Source: an uncultured Clostridia bacterium (GTDB lineage: Bacteria; Bacillota; Clostridia; Christensenellales; Borkfalkiaceae). Taken from it: 9,675 nucleotides of DNA. The DNA lies in the NCBI GenBank assembly GCA_958419945.1, contig CATZIC010000068.1:1-9675 (forward strand), read 5' to 3'. A program made the translations under genes and the position numbers. The notes below the pieces were generated by a model. It was not told the origin of the DNA. It searched no databases and saw nothing but the letters and a program-made list of their open reading frames with translations. This document shows, in pieces, positions 1-6,587 of this stretch (positions are counted from its first letter, which is position 1; each line of letters begins with the position of its first letter).

Positions 1-82
1 TATTTAATGCTTATACCTCAACTTATGATCATGTTTATCTGACCTGATTCACAATTCACAATTTTCTCTCTTATCTCTTATC

Positions 83-100
83 TGCACAAAAAGTGCATTT
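83..100 (+). terminator. Weak hairpin plus short T run, possible terminator
   Basis: A 5-bp inverted repeat, TGCAC (83-87) and GTGCA (93-97), has an AAAAA loop and is followed by only three Ts. It could end a transcript from a gene left of the window, but the stem is short. The rest of 1-188 is AT-rich with no gene visible, apart from the repeat copy at 101-126. Confidence 0.2.
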
Positions 101-126
101 AATGGGCTTATAGCTTAACTTTTGGC
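101..126 (+). repeat. Repeat G, copy 1
   Basis: This is the first copy of a dispersed element with core GGGCTTATAGCTTAACTTT. Copy 2 (430-456) shares an exact 20-base core with it. The two copies flank the small membrane-protein gene as direct repeats. Other copies are near 2024, 4390, 4628 and 9454. It contains no strong palindrome. Confidence 0.7.
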
Positions 127-172
127 TTTTCTTGGTTTAGGAAATCTAACACCTTACAAATTACAAAACATA

Positions 173-178
173 TATAAT
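173..178 (+). promoter_or_regulatory. Possible -10 box for the small membrane-protein gene
   Basis: TATAAT lies 10 bases before the ATG at 189, so a transcript starting from it would be nearly leaderless. I see no good -35 box at a 16-18 base distance (ACCTTA at 151-156 is poor). The region is AT-rich, so chance is a real alternative. Confidence 0.25.
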
Positions 179-188
179 TTTAAAAAAA

Positions 189-425
189 ATGGATTTAAAA
201 AAACAATATGAGTTCTCGTTAAAAACTCTTTCGGTTACAATGCCTATATCTTCTATTGCTTTTGTGATTATGGGGATTGTGTTTTCAGTCAAGTTCAGTC
301 AAATTGTTTGGGTTGGTATTATTGTGATATCTACCGGAATATTGATATTAGGTTTATATTTTGTATTGCGTGCCTACATTAAAAAGAAAATTGCGCAATT
401 AGAAAAACAATCCTGTAAAAAATAG
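189..425 (+). CDS. Small hypothetical protein with two membrane segments
   Basis: This 78-residue protein is not one I recognise. It has a short charged N-terminus (MDLKKQYEF), a hydrophobic helix at about residues 19-38, a second at about 40-61, and a basic tail containing KKK and ending CKK. That pattern fits a two-helix membrane hairpin with both ends on the cytoplasmic side. It is much too short for the NfeD partner often found beside flotillin genes and has no OB-fold region, so I do not call it NfeD. The ATG at 189 has no Shine-Dalgarno sequence: an A-rich run precedes it, with a TATAAT 10 bases upstream. It ends 106 bases before the likely flotillin start. Two direct copies of repeat G flank it. 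Length, hydrophobic pattern and strand support a real gene, but the missing ribosome site and lack of a known family keep confidence moderate. Confidence 0.55.
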   Translation: MDLKKQYEFSLKTLSVTMPISSIAFVIMGIVFSVKFSQIVWVGIIVISTGILILGLYFVLRAYIKKKIAQLEKQSCKK

Positions 426-429
426 CAAT

Positions 430-456
430 AACAGGCTTATAGCTTAACTTTTGACT
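430..456 (+). repeat. Repeat G, copy 2
   Basis: This copy starts just after the stop codon of the small membrane-protein gene and reads into the flotillin upstream region. Its last bases form TTGACT (451-456), which resembles a -35 box, but the nearest -10-like hexamer (TATTAT, 486-491) is 29 bases away, too far for a standard promoter. The longest possible flotillin reading frame begins at this TTG, inside the repeat, which argues against that start. Confidence 0.7.
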
Positions 457-531
457 TTTTTAATTACCCTAAACGGGGTAAAAAGTATTATACAAAAAAC
501 AATAAAATGGAGGAATCAAATAAACACAATT

Positions 532-1938
532 TTGGCTTCGGGCGGTGGAATCGTAGCGTTGACCGTAATTATTCCCCTGCTCCTTGTAATGGTAATTTTA
601 CTTATCGCAACACGCTTTAAGAAATGTCCTTCCGACAAGATTATGGTAGTTTACGGTAAAGTTTCGTCGGGTAAAGACACTACTCGCCGTTCGGCAAAAT
701 GCTTGCACGGTGGCGTAACCTTTATCGTTCCGCTGTTTCAAGCATACCAATTTATGGACTTAACGCCCATATCAATCTCGGTTGACTTAAAGAGCGCACT
801 TTCCCGTCAGAACATTCGTATCGACGTACCTTCCATATTTACGGTTGGTATTTCCACCGAACCCGGCGTTATGCAGAACGCTGCGGAAAGGCTTTTGGGA
901 TTAAAGCTTGGACAGATACAGGAACTTGCAAAAGATATTATCTTCGGTCAGTTACGTCTTGTAATTGCTACGATGGATATCGAAGAAATCAACACAAACA
1001 GGGATAAATTCCTTGACGCAGTTAGCCTTAACGTTGAAGGCGAACTTAAGAAAATCGGTTTAAGACTTATAAACGTTAACGTAACGGATATTTCCGACGA
1101 ATCCGGATACATCGTAGCACTTGGTAAAGAAGCTGCCGCAAAAGCAATAAACGACGCTAAAATTTCCGTTGCGGAAGCGGACAGAAACGGTGCTATCGGT
1201 GAAGCAAACGCAAAAAGAGAACAGCGTATTCAGGTTGCAGAGGCAGACGCCGTTGCAATTAAGGGTGAAAACGAAGCGAAAGCTGCGATTGCAAACTCTT
1301 ATTCAGAACTTCGTCAGCGCCAGGCGGAAGCCGAACAAAAGGCTGTTTCCGCAGAAAAGATTAACGCCGCTAAAGCTTTAGAGGACGCTTACGCCGCAGA
1401 AAAAATGGCTGAAAACGCACGTGCGGAAAGAGAAAGAGCCTCACAAGAAGCGGATATATTGGTTAAGACCCGTATCGAAAAGGAACAGGTTGAACTTCAA
1501 GCGGAAGCGGAAGCTGAAAAGATCAGAAAGAAAGCAAAAGGTGAAGCGGACGCTATCTTTGCGAAAATGGACGCAGAAGCACGCGGTATGCGCCAAGTAT
1601 TGACCGCTCAGGCAGAAGGTCTTGCGGAAGTTGTTAAAGCCGCCGGCGGTGATACCAACGAAGCTGCTCGCCTTATGATTACGGATAAACTTGAAAAGAT
1701 CATAGCTACCCAGGTTGAAGCTATCAAGAATATCAAGATCGACAAGGTTACCGTTTGGGACGGAAACGGAAGCCAAAACGGCAAGACTTCTACGGCAAAC
1801 TTCCTTTCCGGAATGTTACAGTCACTCCCTCCCCTTCAGGACGTATTTAAGTCCGCAGGGCTTGAGATGCCTGAAATCGTAGCACCCAAGGAAGTTAAGC
1901 CTGAAGAGGCGAAAGCAGAAGAAGTAACAGCTGAATAA
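532..1938 (+). CDS. Flotillin (SPFH domain membrane scaffold protein)
   Basis: Flotillins are inner-leaflet membrane proteins that oligomerise and organise ordered membrane microdomains. From the TTG at 532 the product has 468 residues, near the usual 450-530. It shows an N-terminal hydrophobic segment (about residues 6-27), an SPFH domain (about 30-200) with the typical end DISDESGYIVALGKEAAAKA, a long Ala/Glu-rich coiled coil (about 200-365) and a C-terminal region ending in an acidic EAKAEE-type tail. The start is uncertain. The frame stays open to a TTG at 451, but that TTG lies in repeat G and the extra 27 residues look non-coding. The only Shine-Dalgarno-like GGAGG (509-513) is 18 bases before TTG 532. 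An ATG at 507 would join this frame only if one T were absent from the TTTT at 530-533. No NfeD-type partner is present. Family assignment is firm; the N-terminus is not. Confidence 0.9.
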   Translation: MASGGGIVALTVIIPLLLVMVILLIATRFKKCPSDKIMVVYGKVSSGKDTTRRSAKCLHGGVTFIVPLFQAYQFMDLTPISISVDLKSALSRQNIRIDVPSIFTVGISTEPGVMQNAAERLLGLKLGQIQELAKDIIFGQLRLVIATMDIEEINTNRDKFLDAVSLNVEGELKKIGLRLINVNVTDISDESGYIVALGKEAAAKAINDAKISVAEADRNGAIGEANAKREQRIQVAEADAVAIKGENEAKAAIANSYSELRQRQAEAEQKAVSAEKINAAKALEDAYAAEKMAENARAERERASQEADILVKTRIEKEQVELQAEAEAEKIRKKAKGEADAIFAKMDAEARGMRQVLTAQAEGLAEVVKAAGGDTNEAARLMITDKLEKIIATQVEAIKNIKIDKVTVWDGNGSQNGKTSTANFLSGMLQSLPPLQDVFKSAGLEMPEIVAPKEVKPEEAKAEEVTAE

Positions 1939-1960
1939 CAACTTATCTAAGTAAAAATTT

Positions 1961-1998
1961 GGCGAAAATCGGCCTATAGGTCGGTTTTCGCCTTTTTT
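1961..1998 (+). terminator. Rho-independent terminator after flotillin
   Basis: A 14-bp stem (1961-1974 with 1979-1992, two G-T pairs) begins GGCGAAAA and closes TTTTCGCC, with a TATA loop at 1975-1978 and six Ts at 1993-1998. It lies 22 bases after the flotillin stop. Confidence 0.92.
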
Positions 1999-2023
1999 GC
2001 TTGCGGTGTATCAATAACGCATT

Positions 2024-2047
2024 AACGGACTTATGAATTAACTTTAG
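2024..2047 (+). repeat. Repeat G, degenerate copy 3
   Basis: AACGGACTTATGAATTAACTTT matches the repeat G core with several changes. It directly precedes a repeat A copy, as copy 4 (4390-4412) precedes the repeat A copy at 4437-4472. Confidence 0.5.
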
Positions 2048-2050
2048 CGT

Positions 2051-2126
2051 CTGGATTGCTTCGTCGCTTCGCTTCTCGCAATGACGATGAAACGGATTGC
2101 TTCGCAAATAAATTGCTCGCAATGAC
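2051..2126. repeat. Repeat A, copies 1 and 2 (HCEKRSDEAIQ-type)
   Basis: There are two adjacent copies, 2051-2086 and 2093-2126. Each is bounded by ATTGC and GCAAT arms (2055-2059 with 2078-2082; 2096-2100 with 2119-2123) followed by TGAC. The reverse strand reads HCEKRSDEAIQ, a peptide known to recur as a spurious translation of a widespread bacterial intergenic repeat. The inner stems here are weak; copy 2 appears decayed. Confidence 0.8.
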
Positions 2127-2149
2127 AAAGTGGACTTTTTCCTTAGGCA

Positions 2150-2279
2150 AATGAAGTCGCTAACGCTAATGAAGTGCGACTTCGTCGCATTGCGGATTTA
2201 GAGTTATTATTTGAAGTTCGCCAGCGTTCGGACAATCCCTCAGTCGCTACGCGCCAGCTCCCTCTGCACAAAGGCGCCA
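2150..2279 (+). repeat. Composite repeat D-C-B, copy 1
   Basis: Three modules lie in a row. D (2150-2192) holds the hairpin TGCGAC-TTC-GTCGCA (2175-2189). C (2194-2231) begins GGATTTAGAG. B (2233-2279) begins CAATCCCTCAGTC and includes CCAGCTCCCT. The same order recurs at 4205-4352, and D-C alone recurs at 9485-9577. There is no open frame of note. Confidence 0.75.
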
Positions 2280-2304
2280 AACTAACGCTAATTTAGGTTT
2301 AGTG

Positions 2305-2344
2305 TCTGGATTGCCACGGAGCTAAAGCTCCTCGCAATGACGGG
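2305..2344. repeat. Repeat A, copy 3
   Basis: This is a full copy with outer arms ATTGC (2310-2314) and GCAAT (2334-2338) and a perfect inner stem GGAGC (2318-2322) with GCTCC (2327-2331) around a TAAA loop. It has the clearest two-part hairpin on this side of the MATE gene. Confidence 0.8.
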
Positions 2345-2354
2345 AAAGAAATAG

Positions 2355-2413
2355 ATTGCCTCTGAGTGACGGAATGGATCGATGGCTTTGCAATAAATTG
2401 CCTTGAGTGACGG
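2355..2413. repeat. Two truncated repeat A copies lacking the inner hairpin
   Basis: ATTGCCTCTGAGTGACGG (2355-2372) and ATTGCCTTGAGTGACGG (2397-2413) match the ends of the repeat A copy at 4482-4519, which carries the same CTGAGTGACGG end. The palindromic middle is missing, as expected from a deletion between the two GCC triplets that flank it. Confidence 0.6.
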
Positions 2414-2465
2414 TGTGGAGAATTTGTGAAATATTTTTTAATTGGCAAAACCGATTGAAAAAACG

Positions 2466-2494
2466 TTGTAAAAGAAAAGTTATTGTGATATTAT
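2466..2494 (+). promoter_or_regulatory. Promoter of the MATE gene
   Basis: A -35 box TTGTAA (2466-2471), a 17-base spacer and an extended -10, TGA then TATTAT (2489-2494), predict a start near 2501. An overlapping TATAAT (2492-2497) is possible. The stretch TTGTGATAT also occurs at the nuclease promoter. Confidence 0.65.
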
Positions 2495-2503
2495 AATTGT
2501 CAT

Positions 2504-2522
2504 AGCGGTAAAACTTACCGCT
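2504..2522 (+). promoter_or_regulatory. Perfect palindrome at the MATE transcription start, possible operator
   Basis: AGCGGTAA (2504-2511) and TTACCGCT (2515-2522) form a perfect 8-bp inverted repeat around a 3-base centre. It begins 9 bases after the -10 box, on or just after the predicted start. No T run follows, so it is not a terminator. It could bind a dimeric repressor or form a 5' mRNA hairpin. Its role is inferred from position only. Confidence 0.45.
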
Positions 2523-2553
2523 TAAACATTACGTACAAATTTTAAGGCGCAAG

Positions 2554-3948
2554 ATGAAGTATACATTTAAAAACGTTTTCGGCGATAAAGCCTTCAATAA
2601 ACTAGTAGTTGCCATTGCACTGCCCATAGTCATACAGAACGGCATTACAAACTTTGTAAGCCTTTTAGACAACATTATGATCGGGCAAGTAGGCATCGAA
2701 GAGATGAACGGCGTTTCCATAATAAATCAGTTAATGTTCGTTTTTAACCTGTGTATTTTCGGTGCGGTTTCCGGTGCGGGAATATTTACGGCGCAATTTT
2801 ACGGGCGTAAAGACGCCGAGAACATGCGTTATACGGTAAGATACAAACTGTATTCCGCCGTATTTGCTGTTCTTTTGTTTGGCTGTATTCTTCTATTTTT
2901 GCACGAACCGCTTATTTCGCTATACATAACACCCGACGAATCGGGCACCGACCCCGTAATTACCGCATTAAGGGCAAAAGAATATCTTTTGATTGCAATA
3001 ATTCAACTCCCCTTCTTTGCTCTTTCTCAAGTTTATGCGGGTACGCTGCGTGAAACCAACGAAACCAAAGTGCCGATGCTTGCAAGTCTTGCGGCGTTCG
3101 TGTGCAACTTTTTCGGAAACTTAGTCCTTATATTCGGGCTTTTGGGGCTTCCCGCACTCGGCGTTAAAGGGGCAGCATTAGCAACCGTTATAGCAAGAGC
3201 GGTGGAATGTGCTATTTTAGTTATTTACTCACACACAAAATCCGAAAAACACGTTGCATTCAAAGGGTTATATAAGTCCTTGAAAGTGCCGGGCGCGCTT
3301 ATGAAAAATATAACCAAAAAAGGGCTTCCTATCCTTATTAACGAAACCCTTTGGGCGGTTGGCGTGGCCCTTCTTGCTCAATGCTATTCCTTAAGAGGGC
3401 TTGCGGTTGTAAACGCTTACAGCATTGCTTCCACGATAAACAACCTGTTTTCGGTAGTTTTGCTGGCGCTTGGTAACGCGGTTGCTATAATACTTGGCAA
3501 CTACCTTGGCGCGGGGCGGACGGAAGAAGCGGTTGTCGCAAACGTCAGGCTTGTATCTATTTCGGTTGCATCGTCGGTAATTATCGGCATTTTGCTTGCT
3601 TCGGTTTCCTGGCTTTTCCCGAGATTTTATAATACTACGGACGAGATAAGACAAATTGCAACCTATTTTATAGTTATATTTGCGGCGTTTATGCCTGTGA
3701 ATTCCTATATAAACTGCACCTACTTTACACTGCGTTCGGGCGGAAGGACCATAATTACTTTCTTATTCGACAGCGTTTTCGAATGTTGCCTTGCAGTGCC
3801 GACCGCTTTCATTTTGGTAAAGTTTACTACCCTTGCCGCACCCGTTATTTATGCAATAGTGCTTGCGCTTTGGTTTGTAAAAGTGGTTGCAGGTATTATT
3901 CTTATCAAAAAGAGAATTTGGCTTAACGACCTTACGAAATTGAATTAA
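2554..3948 (+). CDS. MATE family multidrug/metabolite exporter
   Basis: This is a cation-coupled exporter of the MATE family, which moves drugs, organic cations or metabolites out across the cytoplasmic membrane using a sodium or proton gradient. At 464 residues it has the standard family length, with about 12 hydrophobic helices in two MatE halves (about residues 17-180 and 245-410). The first helix carries the usual proline (P24) and Q28, followed by the family signature LLDNIMIGQVG with D39. The second half begins with GLPILINETLWAVG. The substrate cannot be told from sequence. The ATG at 2554 has a modest ribosome site (AAGG, 2544-2547), and a promoter and palindrome lie just upstream. 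The gene stands alone, with repeats on the left and its own terminator on the right, so it is probably monocistronic. I see no frameshift or truncation. Confidence 0.93.
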   Translation: MKYTFKNVFGDKAFNKLVVAIALPIVIQNGITNFVSLLDNIMIGQVGIEEMNGVSIINQLMFVFNLCIFGAVSGAGIFTAQFYGRKDAENMRYTVRYKLYSAVFAVLLFGCILLFLHEPLISLYITPDESGTDPVITALRAKEYLLIAIIQLPFFALSQVYAGTLRETNETKVPMLASLAAFVCNFFGNLVLIFGLLGLPALGVKGAALATVIARAVECAILVIYSHTKSEKHVAFKGLYKSLKVPGALMKNITKKGLPILINETLWAVGVALLAQCYSLRGLAVVNAYSIASTINNLFSVVLLALGNAVAIILGNYLGAGRTEEAVVANVRLVSISVASSVIIGILLASVSWLFPRFYNTTDEIRQIATYFIVIFAAFMPVNSYINCTYFTLRSGGRTIITFLFDSVFECCLAVPTAFILVKFTTLAAPVIYAIVLALWFVKVVAGIILIKKRIWLNDLTKLN

Positions 3949-3967
3949 ATCAGACAATAGTCTACCG

Positions 3968-4001
3968 GATTTCACCTTTTTTGAAGGTGAAATCTTTTTT
4001 T
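3968..4001 (+). terminator. Rho-independent terminator after the MATE gene
   Basis: An 11-bp perfect stem, GATTTCACCTT (3968-3978) with AAGGTGAAATC (3984-3994), has a TTTTG loop and seven Ts (3995-4001). It lies 19 bases after the stop codon. Confidence 0.93.
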
Positions 4002-4039
4002 GCGGAATAATCGCGTTTTATCTTAAAAGTGGGGCTATA

Positions 4040-4187
4040 GGTCGATTCAAGAAGTAAATTTGCTTGCTTGCAAGGGGTTTACGACGTCGACAAATTGGTG
4101 TCGTACAGCAAGTTTGCTTGCTTATGTGCGCAAAGCACACATAACCGTGCCATAGCACGGAGTATGGCACCTAATTTTTTATCGACC
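4040..4187. other. Hairpin-rich non-coding stretch closed by a 7-bp inverted repeat
   Basis: GGTCGAT (4040-4046) and ATCGACC (4181-4187) enclose several smaller inverted repeats: TACGAC (4080-4085) with GTCGTA (4100-4105), GCAAG (4108-4112) with CTTGC (4117-4121), TTATGTG (4122-4128) with CACATAA (4138-4144), and GTGCCATA (4147-4154) with TATGGCAC (4163-4170). It has no open frame of note. It could be a structured RNA, a small non-autonomous element or another repeat family. I do not recognise it as any known RNA class. Confidence 0.4.
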
Positions 4188-4204
4188 AGTGCCTTGCGCC
4201 ACAA

Positions 4205-4380
4205 TGAATAAATGAAAAATGAAGTTACTTCGCTAATGATGTGAACCTTCGTCGCATTGTGGATACGAAAATATTATTGATGTTCCTTTATTGGAACGGC
4301 CAATCTCTCAGTCAACATACACCGCCAGCTCCCTTTGCTACTTATGGAGCTAAACAAGGATTTAGAAAAATTATATAAAA
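4205..4380 (+). repeat. Composite repeat D-C-B-C, copy 2
   Basis: D (4205-4259, decayed hairpin), C (4261-4298), B (4301-4352, stem AGCTCC 4327-4332 with GGAGCT 4346-4351) and a second partial C (4358-4380) follow the same order as 2150-2279. The C module here holds GTTCC-TTTATT-GGAAC (4282-4297), differing in sequence from the C hairpin at 7544-7557 but keeping the pairing. Confidence 0.7.
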
Positions 4381-4389
4381 ATGGTTGAT

Positions 4390-4412
4390 AATGGGCTTAT
4401 AGCTTAACTTTA
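4390..4412 (+). repeat. Repeat G, copy 4
   Basis: AATGGGCTTATAGCTTAACT matches the same-length start of copy 1 exactly. It stands 25 bases before a repeat A copy. Confidence 0.75.
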
Positions 4413-4436
4413 GAGGATTATCCCGCTTGGGCGAAT

Positions 4437-4519
4437 GGATTGCCACGGTGCTTTGCACCTCGCAATGACGGGAGGGGCAAGCGGATTGCCACGGCGCTAA
4501 AGCGCCTCTGAGTGACGGT
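4437..4519. repeat. Repeat A, copies at 4437-4472 and 4482-4519
   Basis: The first has outer arms ATTGC/GCAAT (4439-4443, 4462-4466) and inner stem GGTGC-TTT-GCACC (4447-4459). The second has inner stem GGCGC-TAAA-GCGCC (4493-4506) but its right outer arm is changed to TGAGT, so only the inner stem pairs. The paired changes between copies keep the inner hairpin. Confidence 0.8.
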
Positions 4520-4548
4520 AAGAAGCGCCGCTTTACGGTGGCTTGTGG

Positions 4549-4765
4549 GGTGGGCGGGAAACGATAGGTTTGAGAGCGTTGAGAGTTTAGAGGTACTATA
4601 TAAGTTTAGCGGCGCCGTTTTATGCGATAACGGGCTTATAGAGGCACTTTCGACCTTCGGATAGAGTGGGGTCTGGAATTGCGGATTTAAAGAAATATTT
4701 TAAAAGGCGCCTTGCGGAAGGTTATGGGCGGGCGGGAAGCGATAGGTTTAGAATATTGTTAGTTT
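4549..4765 (+). repeat. Repeat E, two copies, with a repeat G copy between
   Basis: E copy 1 (4549-4620) has GGGCGGGAAACGATAGGTTT, then GTTGAGAGTTTAGAGG. E copy 2 (4724-4765) keeps only the first part, GGGCGGGAAGCGATAGGTTT. Between them lie repeat G copy 5 (4628-4650, variant ending GAGGCACTTT) and a weak C-like GCGGATTTAAAG (4681-4692). A third E is at 9588-9675. No gene is visible in this region. Confidence 0.65.
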
Positions 4766-4799
4766 TTTGGTGCAGTGAAGAATTAATAGAGCCTTTTTA

Positions 4800-4827
4800 T
4801 TGACTTTACATATTTTTGTGATATAAT
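4800..4827 (+). promoter_or_regulatory. Strong promoter of the nuclease-lipoprotein operon
   Basis: TTGACT (4800-4805), a 16-base spacer and TATAAT (4822-4827) with an extended -10 TG at 4819-4820 make a near-consensus vegetative promoter. The predicted start is near 4834, leaving a leader of about 60 bases. It is the best promoter in the window. Confidence 0.85.
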
Positions 4828-4894
4828 AAGTTATAGGCGTGACCGTTTGGTACGCCTAAGAAAAACTTACAAACTATTTATAAGGAAACAGGCT

Positions 4895-6583
4895 ATGAGA
4901 AAAGTAAGTAGAATTCCGCTGTTTATCGGCACTATAGTAGTTTCGCTGATGCTTGCGGTAACAAACCTTTTTACCCTTCCGACCTTTACGGGGCATTACA
5001 ACGTAGACACCCCCGTTACTGCGGAAGCGGCAACAGACTATTATGCGAGCATCGATACCACTCTTAAAGGGCAAGCGTTCAGAAGCGAAGTGGCCGAGTT
5101 AATAACTTCGACCCAACGTTACAACACGACTTACGACGAATTGAGAGAGGTATATCCTTATTCCGACGCAGACCCAAAAACGAGCGGAAACATTCTTTGG
5201 TTTTACACGGGGACTTCCTTCCGCTTTACGGGATCCTTCAATAACGGCACAAACCGTGAACACGTTTGGCCGAAAAATGCGGGTAGAGCTTTCCCCGAAA
5301 AGTCGGAATGCGGTTCGGACGCACACCACCTTAGACCCGCAAACGACAGACTGAATTCTACGAGAAGCAACAATAACTTCGGCGAGGTTCCCGAAACCAA
5401 CGGCAACATCGTAGCGGAAGCAGGTAAGACCTCTTACCCACATCTTTGTTATCAGACTAACAGTGTGTTTTACCCCGGTGAGACGTATAGAGGTGCGACG
5501 GCAAGGATTTTAATGTACGTGCAAACCCGTTGGGGCGACGCTTACAATCTGCAATTCGTGCTTGGTAAAGGCAGTAACAAGACTATCGGCGACATAGAGG
5601 ACCTTTTGAAATGGCACTATCTTGAACCGCCTACAGCCGAGGAAATTGCGAGAAACGAATACGTTTACAGCATTCAAGGCAACCGCAACCCCTTTATCGA
5701 CCACCCCGAATATGCGACTAAAATTTACTGCTATGACGGCAAGAGTTACAATTCCACGTTATTAAACGTTGCGAAAACTTACGACAAATACACAGACGAG
5801 AAGCCCGTGGTTGCGACCTCCGTTACGGTTACACCCGAAGAAAAAGAATGCGTAGTCGGCGATACCTTTACGATAAGCGCTACCGCTTCCCCTTCTAACG
5901 CCGTATGTGAATTCAGGTTTACTTCCGACGACACGAGCGTTGCGACGGTTGACGCATCCGGCAAGGTTAAGGCTGTAGGCGCAGGACTTGCGACCATTAC
6001 GGTGAAGGAAACAAACTCCGGCATACAAAAAACCGTGGTGATTTTGGTGGAGAATAAGACGGCTACGGGCATTACGGTTACACCGGAAGAAATGGAGTGC
6101 GTAGTCGGCGACGAGTTTACGATAAGTGCTACAGCTTCCCCTGTCGGTGCGGTGTGCAACTATCAATACACTTCCGACGATACGAGTGTTGCGACCGTTG
6201 ACGGTAACGGCAAAGTTACGGCTGTGGGCGCAGGGCTTGCCACCATTACGGTGAAAGAAAACAATTCCGGCATACAAAAAACCGTGGCGGTTGTGGTAAA
6301 GAACAAGATAAGTTCCGCTGTTAATGAATTTGGAACCAAAGTTCTTATGGTAAAGGCAAAACAGGGTAAAAGCAACGTTTATGCGGCAATTTTGGATGCG
6401 TTATCGGCTTACAACAAGTTAAACGACGACGAAAAAGCCCTGGTGCAAGACAATTACACCCAACTTATCGAACAGATTGAACTGTACAATTTGCAGGCGG
6501 AACTTGTGAACTCCTCCGCCGAAAAGGCTTTTGGCAGCGCTTGGACGGCACTAAAACCCGACGACTATAAGGACGGTGAATAA
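4895..6583 (+). CDS. Secreted endonuclease I-family nuclease with two BIG_2 domains
   Basis: This is a secreted, non-specific DNA/RNA nuclease of the endonuclease I group (EndA/NucM/Vvn, His-Me finger fold). The ATG at 4895 is preferred over the in-frame TTG at 4847 because AAGGA (4882-4886) lies 8 bases before it and it begins a proper signal peptide (MRKVSR, then a hydrophobic core, likely cut after AEA near residue 44). The catalytic region runs from about residue 45 to 290. It has NREHVWPKN with E122 and H123, GSDAHHLRP (140-148), and N154. By analogy with Vvn, H123 would be the general base and E122 and N154 metal ligands. Two tandem BIG_2 immunoglobulin-like domains follow (about 305-388 and 389-472, 83-residue period), then a helical tail containing AYNKLNDDEKALVQDNY. 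There is no membrane anchor or sortase motif, so attachment would rely on the BIG_2 domains or tail. The lipoprotein gene follows after 4 bases. Confidence 0.92.
   Translation: MRKVSRIPLFIGTIVVSLMLAVTNLFTLPTFTGHYNVDTPVTAEAATDYYASIDTTLKGQAFRSEVAELITSTQRYNTTYDELREVYPYSDADPKTSGNILWFYTGTSFRFTGSFNNGTNREHVWPKNAGRAFPEKSECGSDAHHLRPANDRLNSTRSNNNFGEVPETNGNIVAEAGKTSYPHLCYQTNSVFYPGETYRGATARILMYVQTRWGDAYNLQFVLGKGSNKTIGDIEDLLKWHYLEPPTAEEIARNEYVYSIQGNRNPFIDHPEYATKIYCYDGKSYNSTLLNVAKTYDKYTDEKPVVATSVTVTPEEKECVVGDTFTISATASPSNAVCEFRFTSDDTSVATVDASGKVKAVGAGLATITVKETNSGIQKTVVILVENKTATGITVTPEEMECVVGDEFTISATASPVGAVCNYQYTSDDTSVATVDGNGKVTAVGAGLATITVKENNSGIQKTVAVVVKNKISSAVNEFGTKVLMVKAKQGKSNVYAAILDALSAYNKLNDDEKALVQDNYTQLIEQIELYNLQAELVNSSAEKAFGSAWTALKPDDYKDGE
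5821..6300 (+). repeat. Tandem BIG_2 coding duplication, period 249 bases
   Basis: The DNA of the two BIG_2 domains aligns at a constant offset of 249 bases (5821 to 6070, 5852 to 6101) with long matching runs such as GTAGTCGGCGA and TCCGGCATACAAAAAACCGT. Conservation of synonymous positions points to a fairly recent in-frame duplication or ongoing gene conversion. Confidence 0.85.
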
Positions 6584-6587
6584 CGCT

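Noticed and set aside
189..425. NfeD-like partner of flotillin
   Set aside because: At 78 residues with two helices and no OB-fold domain it does not fit that family.
451..531. Extending flotillin to the TTG at 451
   Set aside because: The start lies in dispersed repeat G, lacks a ribosome site, and the added residues do not look like a flotillin N-terminus.
1441..1776. Reverse-strand open frame of 111 codons inside flotillin
   Set aside because: It is antisense to the conserved coiled-coil region; the plus-strand frame explains the sequence.
1943..2128. Reverse-strand open frame of 61 codons containing HCEKRSDEAIQ
   Set aside because: This peptide is the well-known spurious translation of the repeat A family. 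The frame covers the flotillin terminator and two repeat copies, with no ribosome site.
2051..2413. CRISPR array from the repeated ATTGC...GACGG units
   Set aside because: Copies vary in sequence and spacing, are palindromic, lack uniform spacers, and recur elsewhere; no cas genes are present.
4847..4894. Extending the nuclease to the TTG at 4847
   Set aside because: It would place 16 charged residues before the signal peptide. The ATG at 4895 has a good ribosome site.
5762..6277. Reverse-strand open frame of 171 codons across the BIG_2 region
   Set aside because: It is antisense to a clearly coding tandem duplication. Its own repeats mirror that duplication and it shows no domain or ribosome site.
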